A DNA stretch of 45,034 bases, taken from Ruminococcaceae bacterium YRB3002 (lineage in GTDB: Bacteria > Bacillota > Clostridia > Saccharofermentanales > Saccharofermentanaceae). The notes under the pieces are model-generated. The model made no database searches. It saw nothing but the letters and a program-made list of their open reading frames with translations, and was not told the origin of the DNA. Position 1 is the stretch's first letter. Every line of letters begins with the position of its first letter. Positions 40,734 to 45,034 of the stretch are shown here, one piece after another. A program made the translations under genes and the position numbers. The stretch spans positions 115,935-160,968 of the forward strand of contig FMTG01000006.1 of NCBI GenBank assembly GCA_900099715.1, in the 5' to 3' direction.

Positions 40734-41729
40734 ATGATCGAAGGTCTTCGTAAACCGGTATCATTTCATCAGAAGAGCAAGGTAGTCATCATCGGCTCCG
40801 GCAACGTTGGAGAAGCAATCGCTTATACGCTCATGGTGCGTAAGCAGGCCAATGACATCGTTCTCATCGATGTTGATGAGCCCAAGGCAAAGGCAGCATC
40901 CCTTGACATCGCCCACGGCACGGGTTTCTACCGTCAGGTATGGGTCAGAACAGGCACATATGAGGACTGCAAGGATGCCCAGATGATCATCATTACAGCA
41001 GGTGTCGGACGCAAGCCCGGCCAGTCCAGACTCGACCTCGGCAGCATCAATGTCAAGATTGCACGTGACATCGCCCGTAACATCATCAAGTATAATGACA
41101 ACCCTATCATCGTCGTAGTATCCAATCCTGCAGACGTAGTTACAGCTGCAGTCCTTGAAGAGACAGGTCTCAGAAGAGGTCAGGTCATCGGTTCAGGCAC
41201 ATCGCTCGATACAGCAAGATTCAGATACTTTATCAGTTCCGCACTTCACGTTGACGTTGAAGATATCAAGGCGTATGTCCTTGGCGAACACGGTGACAGC
41301 CAGGTACCCATCTGGTCCAACGTTACCATCGCAGGTATCCCTCTCGATGTTTATGAATCTCAGACAGGAATCAAGATCGACCGCGATGAGATAGCATCTA
41401 TCACCAAGACGAGCGGTGCAGACATTATCAAGGGCAAGGGTGCCACCTTCTATGGTGTATCCATGGCGGTATCCAACATCACAGAGCGTATCATGAACGA
41501 CCAGCAGGGCGTTGTACCTGTTGCTCACCTCATGGGCGCACGCTATGGCAAGTGGGCTAATGTTTGCTTCTCAATGCCCTGCATCATCGGTTCTGACGGT
41601 ATCGAGAAGACTTTCAACATCCCTCTCTCACCTGAGGAAGAGGACGCACTCGACAGATCTGTCGAGATCATCCGCGACATGCAGAACCAGCTTGGTATCT
41701 TCACAAATCTGACAGGATCACTCGAGTAA
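40734..41729 (+). CDS. LDH/MDH-family dehydrogenase (annotated L-lactate dehydrogenase; malate use possible)
   Basis: A 331-aa dehydrogenase with NAD-binding GSGNVGEAIA (21-30), catalytic His186 in LGEHGDSQVPIWS, substrate Arg162 and Asp159 in GSGTSLDTARFRY. The GSGTxLD block is LDH-type. The specificity residue, Gln in LDHs (AGANQKPGET), is Arg93 here (AGVGRKPGQSR), as in malate dehydrogenases. So the enzyme may reduce oxaloacetate as well as or instead of pyruvate. TTGGAGG precedes the ATG. It has its own promoter and terminator. Confidence 0.9.
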   Translation: MIEGLRKPVSFHQKSKVVIIGSGNVGEAIAYTLMVRKQANDIVLIDVDEPKAKAASLDIAHGTGFYRQVWVRTGTYEDCKDAQMIIITAGVGRKPGQSRLDLGSINVKIARDIARNIIKYNDNPIIVVVSNPADVVTAAVLEETGLRRGQVIGSGTSLDTARFRYFISSALHVDVEDIKAYVLGEHGDSQVPIWSNVTIAGIPLDVYESQTGIKIDRDEIASITKTSGADIIKGKGATFYGVSMAVSNITERIMNDQQGVVPVAHLMGARYGKWANVCFSMPCIIGSDGIEKTFNIPLSPEEEDALDRSVEIIRDMQNQLGIFTNLTGSLE

Positions 41730-41751
41730 TACGGTTTACATCAGCAATCCG

Positions 41752-41778
41752 GCGGCCGGAACTATCCGGCCGCTTTTT
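41752..41778 (+). terminator. terminator of the dehydrogenase gene
   Basis: GCGGCCGGA/TCCGGCCGC 9-bp stem, 4-nt loop, TTTTT tail. The end of the convergent AAA+ gene is 10 nt beyond it. Confidence 0.92.
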
Positions 41779-41787
41779 GCTGTTATG

Positions 41788-42846
41788 TCAGCTGGCAAAA
41801 CCGATCCCACGGTGACGGTGCTTCATGAATTCCTTCCTGGCATCGTCGATCATCGCCTCAGTGACAACAATGTGAGACTGTTCCGCGTCCATCATGGTGC
41901 AGTAAGCAATATCACATGCCGTCTCTGCAAGGCTCTGATACTGGCGGATAGACCTCACTCCCTTATCGTAGAGAGAATTGACGAGATAATCCATAACCTC
42001 ATCCGGGATCGAGACGCGCCCGTCACACTTCCCGGTATCGATAACGCCGGCAATATATCTGCGGACGATGGAAACGATACGGTCCTTCGTCGGTACCGGG
42101 AAGAAGATCTTGCAGCATCTGTCAATGAGCCACTCAGGTATAAGCTCCTCGCTGTTTGCCGTCAGGATAAAGATGATACCGCTTGTATCGACCATCTCCT
42201 GAAGAAAGTTATCATAAACACGGCGGGAACCGTCCAATGCCGACAGAAGCTCGTTGGTGATGCTGTGGTCGTTCTCGCGCTTCCTGGAATCCTTGTCGAT
42301 CTCATCGATAAGGACAACAGGATTCCTCGATTCCGTATTTACTATCGCAGACACGAGTTCTCCGTACTTGGAAGATCTGTACGTCTTTGAGTCGCCGGTA
42401 AGTCCGCGTCCCACGCCGGCACCGGGCGCAGATATCTGGTGGAAGCCGAGTCCCGCAACGTCAGCCACCACTTTCGCAAGGTATGTCTTGCCGCATCCGG
42501 GATTTCCTATGAGAAGGATCGGCCTCACAGTATCCTTTCTGAAGATCTCCATCAAAGCCGATACAATGTAGATATCAAGCTCCTCCGGAATATTGTTCTC
42601 ACGGCACATCGTCTTGATGCGCTTGTAGAGCTGCTGCTCAGTCAGTTTCTTGTACTTGCTGCGCCTCTTACGCGCGTGATAATACGTGTAGAGCTCCTCG
42701 GGCGTTACGTCTGTGCCCTTCGTGATCTCACGGTATCTCCTCATCTCACTTTCCTTCTTTGCCTTCTCTGCCTCTTCACGCAGACACGAGGCAAGAAGCT
42801 CGTCATCGTCGTCGTCCATATTAAAGAATAAATCGTCATCTGCCAT
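41788..42846 (-). CDS. Lon-like AAA+ ATPase without protease domain
   Basis: A 352-aa AAA+ protein. The acidic, helical N-terminus (about 1-85) is followed by Walker A GNPGCGKT (near 113), Walker B NPVVLIDEIDK (near 177), sensor 1 IIFILTAN and an arginine finger in WLIDRC; the alpha-lid end (GVRSIRQYQSLAETACDIAY) is Lon-like. There is no Ser-Lys protease domain after it. It may be a chaperone or a remodelling factor. The gene starts 25 nt after an attenuator-type leader terminator. Confidence 0.82.
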   Translation of the reverse strand: MADDDLFFNMDDDDDELLASCLREEAEKAKKESEMRRYREITKGTDVTPEELYTYYHARKRRSKYKKLTEQQLYKRIKTMCRENNIPEELDIYIVSALMEIFRKDTVRPILLIGNPGCGKTYLAKVVADVAGLGFHQISAPGAGVGRGLTGDSKTYRSSKYGELVSAIVNTESRNPVVLIDEIDKDSRKRENDHSITNELLSALDGSRRVYDNFLQEMVDTSGIIFILTANSEELIPEWLIDRCCKIFFPVPTKDRIVSIVRRYIAGVIDTGKCDGRVSIPDEVMDYLVNSLYDKGVRSIRQYQSLAETACDIAYCTMMDAEQSHIVVTEAMIDDARKEFMKHRHRGIGFAS

Positions 42847-42870
42847 GATCTGATACCCCCCGTGCAGAAT

Positions 42871-42904
42871 AAAAAAATCGCCTATAAGTTGGACTTACAG
42901 GCGA
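42871..42904 (-). terminator. leader terminator upstream of the AAA+ gene
   Basis: Minus strand TCGCCTGTAAGT / ACTTATAGGCGA (12-bp stem with one G-U, 3-nt loop) followed by TTTTTTT, ending 25 nt before the AAA+ start. Its 5' arm overlaps an alternative stem (42899-42910 with 42938-42950), so the two structures exclude each other. Confidence 0.85.
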
Positions 42905-43107
42905 CACAGCGATATACCTCAAGGTACATAAACTATAGCTGTGCTCGCCTCAACTTGTAAACGGGTCCAAGAACCGATATATTGCCGGAACCGGCAATAC
43001 TGCAAATATTATTAGCTCTCCTGAGCATAACGGAAATCATGCATGGATCCTCCTTCCCCGAACCATTATTATCACAGAATTCCTCTGGCGACTCCCCAGA
43101 GGCGTGT
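42899..43107 (-). promoter_or_regulatory. structured leader RNA (attenuator-like) of the AAA+ gene
   Basis: About 205 nt from the promoter to the terminator. Elements in order: 7-bp hairpin CCTCTGG/CCAGAGG (43082-43102), a 10-codon ORF (43012-43044), a perfect hairpin TATTGCCGG/CCGGCAATA (42980-42999), and an antiterminator AGGCGA-x-CACAGC with GCTGTGTCGCCT (arms 42938-42950 and 42899-42910) enclosing a small TACC/GGTA hairpin. The alternatives (antiterminator, terminator) are the signature of transcription attenuation. A stand-alone small RNA is the other reading. Confidence 0.62.
43012..43044 (-). CDS. 10-aa leader peptide ORF
   Basis: ATG at 43044 after AAGGAGG (spacing 4 nt) encodes MHDFRYAQES and a stop. 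Strong ribosome binding site and position inside the leader RNA suggest translation of this ORF sets which hairpin forms. No run of a single amino acid is present; Asp-Phe-Arg-Tyr could respond to slow translation or to an antibiotic. Confidence 0.5.
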   Translation of the reverse strand: MHDFRYAQES

Positions 43108-43113
43108 CTTATT

Positions 43114-43142
43114 AGGATAGCACACCTTTCCGTCATTTGCAA
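43114..43142 (-). promoter_or_regulatory. promoter of the AAA+ leader
   Basis: Minus strand TTGCAA (43137-43142), a 17-nt spacer and TATCCT (43114-43119). Transcription should start near 43107, just before the first hairpin. The remaining 43143-43231 stretch holds nothing else obvious. Confidence 0.65.
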
Positions 43143-43231
43143 CCCGCTTCTGACAATTCCCGTAAAATTCCACCCTGCACCACAATATATTATTATTTAA
43201 TTTCGCACCTGCGTGTTGTATATTTAAGGAG

Positions 43232-44941
43232 ATGGAAGCATATCGTCAGCGCGAAAGGACATCTCAATTGTCAACTTCAGATAACAACCGCATGTCGCTA
43301 GGTGAGAAGATATACACGTGCCTTATCCTGGGCATCGTTCTTTTTTGCCTGTTTTTGCTCGTGATGCATCCTTTCGTAAAGATTGAGGGCACAAATCTCA
43401 CTTCTCTGGACGTGGACGCCAACATCGGATGGAAGAATCCCGACGGTTCATCTGCCGACCTCACCCATCTCCTGTTCGACAGCGAGGGCAAGGGTTCTGT
43501 CACCCGCGATATCACGTCAGTATTCACGACGGGAAAGGATCTCTGTTTTGAGACCAGCAACCTTTTCTTCAAGGTCTATCTCAACGACGAACAGATCTAC
43601 AGGTTCCGCCCCAACATCCCGTTCTACTACGGCAAATACTACGGCGACTATACGCACTTCATAAACATTCCGTTCTTCAAGGGCACAGGCCATCTCAGGA
43701 TCGAATATGAGGCACTGACAGTCAACGACTGGACGTGCTTTCGCAATGCCCGCATGAGCGAAAGCAACGACTACCTCAGAGAGGGTGTCGGCGCCGGGAT
43801 CTTCCAGTTCGGACTGTGCTTCACGACATTCATCATCGGCGTGATCATAATCATCATGGGCATCGTATTTCACAACAGGCGCAATGGCGTCATCGAGACA
43901 GTGTCCCTCGGCGCCCTGTCCATCCTGATCGCGTGCTTTCTGATGTCCAGCACCAAGATATGGCAGCTTCTGTTCATGGACTCTGCCCTGCCGCGACTGT
44001 CTGAATACGTCGCCCTCTCCCTCCTGCCGATCCCGATCGTTCTGTTCGTATCCGCGTACACCGACAAACTCGCCAAAAAGATGCCGATGGTCATCTGCAT
44101 TACATCGTGTTCTCTCTTTGGCTTGATCCTGTTCACCATCTTCTCGGGTCTGCTCGACTTCAGCGTGCTTCTCATGGCGATACACACGAACATCATTTTT
44201 GCCATGATACTTCTGATCACATTTTTCATTTCCGCAGCCATCCACAGGGAAGCCAGTGTTACCAAACACGTGTGGCTGATGATCGCGTTCGTGATCCTGA
44301 TCGTTACGGGTCTCATTGATATCTTCTCGTACTACCTCATGAAGGGTGAATACACAATCAGGACCATCCACTACGGCCTGACCGCATTCGTCATAATCCT
44401 GGCGATTTACGAGATACGCAATATCATCGAGATCAACCGCAAGACGAGCGAAGCCGATACCATGTACCGCCTCGCACGTATCGACGGACTAACCGATCTC
44501 GCAAACCGTCTGTCATTTGACGAGGCGGAGAAGGAACTTGAGGAAGACACCGAATCGGAAGCGTCACTTACACTCCTCGACATCAACTGTCTCAAGATAG
44601 TTAACGATAATTACGGTCACAGCGAGGGCGACCGTCACATCAGGGCCGCCGCCCGCATAATCGCAGAGAGCTTCGGAAAGCACGGCAAGTGTTTCAGGAT
44701 CGGCGGCGACGAATTCTTCACCATCATCAAAGGCAAGGACCACGCAGAGCGTGTCCTCGAAGCCATCCGTGCCATGAACGAAGCTATCAGCCGCTATAAC
44801 GCCGAAGAGAACCCACCTATCCCGCTGAACATCGCCTGCGGAACAGCCACCTACGAATACGGCAAGAACACCGTCCGTGAGGCAGAGAAACTGGCGGATT
44901 CCAGAATGTACACGGATAAGAAGAAACTCAAAGAGACATAA
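43232..44941 (+). CDS. membrane diguanylate cyclase (7TM-type sensor plus GGDEF)
   Basis: A 569-aa protein: TM about 28-47, an extracytoplasmic sandwich of about 145 residues, seven or eight TMs (about 190-410), then a GGDEF domain (415-565) with the intact motif RIGGDEFF, and LDINCLKIVNDNYGHSEGD. It makes cyclic di-GMP in response to an outside signal. The RxxD inhibition site is missing (GKHG at that place). AAGGAG abuts the ATG at 43232; a TTG at 43268 with AAAGGA 8 nt upstream is a good alternative start. Confidence 0.9.
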   Translation: MEAYRQRERTSQLSTSDNNRMSLGEKIYTCLILGIVLFCLFLLVMHPFVKIEGTNLTSLDVDANIGWKNPDGSSADLTHLLFDSEGKGSVTRDITSVFTTGKDLCFETSNLFFKVYLNDEQIYRFRPNIPFYYGKYYGDYTHFINIPFFKGTGHLRIEYEALTVNDWTCFRNARMSESNDYLREGVGAGIFQFGLCFTTFIIGVIIIIMGIVFHNRRNGVIETVSLGALSILIACFLMSSTKIWQLLFMDSALPRLSEYVALSLLPIPIVLFVSAYTDKLAKKMPMVICITSCSLFGLILFTIFSGLLDFSVLLMAIHTNIIFAMILLITFFISAAIHREASVTKHVWLMIAFVILIVTGLIDIFSYYLMKGEYTIRTIHYGLTAFVIILAIYEIRNIIEINRKTSEADTMYRLARIDGLTDLANRLSFDEAEKELEEDTESEASLTLLDINCLKIVNDNYGHSEGDRHIRAAARIIAESFGKHGKCFRIGGDEFFTIIKGKDHAERVLEAIRAMNEAISRYNAEENPPIPLNIACGTATYEYGKNTVREAEKLADSRMYTDKKKLKET

Positions 44942-44973
44942 AGCTTGATCCCGGGATTTGAGACGGGTAAAGA

Positions 44974-45003
44974 GCACACCCGGCTATGACACCCGGGGTG
45001 TGC
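44974..45003 (+). terminator. possible terminator after the cyclase gene
   Basis: Inverted repeat GCACACCC / GGGTGTGC with inner CGG/CCG, 32 nt after the stop; no T-run follows, so termination would be weak. The last 30 nt of the window hold nothing else. Confidence 0.4.
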
Positions 45004-45034
45004 GGATACCGGTGATAAATCGTCCAAAACGCCC

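Noticed and set aside
42871-43142. 6S RNA or T-box in front of the AAA+ gene
   Set aside because: An AGGGTGGAA string lies upstream of the promoter, not in the transcript, so there is no T-box. The fold lacks one long central-bubble helix expected of 6S RNA.
42933-43142. 69-aa minus-strand frame in the AAA+ leader
   Set aside because: No similarity, and it overlaps the promoter and hairpins; the 10-codon ORF in the same region has the ribosome binding site instead.
1-45034. CRISPR array or cas genes
   Set aside because: No regularly spaced short repeats with unique spacers and no cas-like proteins were seen.

Overview
The window looks like a chromosomal segment of a low-to-mid GC anaerobic Firmicute of class Clostridia (gut or rumen type). 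The evidence is strong AAAGGAGG-type ribosome binding sites, an Rnf-type operon, a yjdF gene behind a likely yjdF riboswitch, a DUF134-NifX regulator, TSCPD and DUF1349 proteins, and family relationships throughout. No rRNA or CRISPR array was seen. One tRNA gene (tRNA-Arg, anticodon CCU) lies at 32020-32096.

Layout. Positions 1-9.7 kb hold a Y-family DNA polymerase with a LexA-type SOS box, a TSCPD protein, a 1112-aa secreted beta-helix protein, a lipoprotein, a GltD-like flavoprotein and a tRNA-dihydrouridine synthase. Three decayed genes (Rpn/PDDEXK_2, RibD-like reductase, PNPOx-like) are scattered among them. Positions 9.8-15.2 kb hold a response regulator, sensor kinase, FtsX permease and ATPase system on the minus strand, with a nested repeat/hairpin between kinase and permease. 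Positions 15.3-18.1 kb hold a decayed fragment, a small membrane protein and a membrane-anchored Ntn-hydrolase-like protein.

Positions 18.2-32.0 kb are an accessory island that ends at the tRNA-Arg gene. It holds a RelE/RelB-type toxin-antitoxin pair and mostly single minus-strand accessory genes (VOC, TraX, YjdF, GNATs, DUF1349, Xre/MbcA-type antitoxin, DUF134-NifX, P-loop kinase, NUDIX, sugar acetyltransferase). Four copies of a roughly 135-bp intergenic repeat divide it into blocks. A tyrosine integrase gene next to the tRNA is split in two: its middle part is at 27.5 kb and its C-terminus at 31.8 kb. Between the halves sits a RiPP-type peptide-modification cluster: HPr-kinase-like protein, radical SAM/SPASM enzyme, 47-aa Cys-containing precursor, PqqD-like carrier, S24/S26 peptidase and a truncated nucleotidyltransferase. 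The integrase, a HAD hydrolase and a GNAT are broken, so the island is partly decayed.

Positions 32.1-39.2 kb hold a zinc-ribbon membrane protein, rpoD and a tight Rnf-like operon (RnfC, RnfD, RnfG and a 373-aa membrane protein that looks like a fused, very divergent RnfE-RnfA). In both RnfD and RnfG the recognisable covalent-flavin motif has lost its acceptor threonine, and RnfB is absent. This is the most unusual system in the window. Positions 39.2-45 kb hold a MATE transporter, an LDH-family dehydrogenase with an Arg at the substrate-specificity position, a Lon-like AAA+ ATPase behind an attenuator-like leader with a 10-aa leader ORF, and a membrane diguanylate cyclase.

All family calls come from reading translated sequence by eye; no database search was run.
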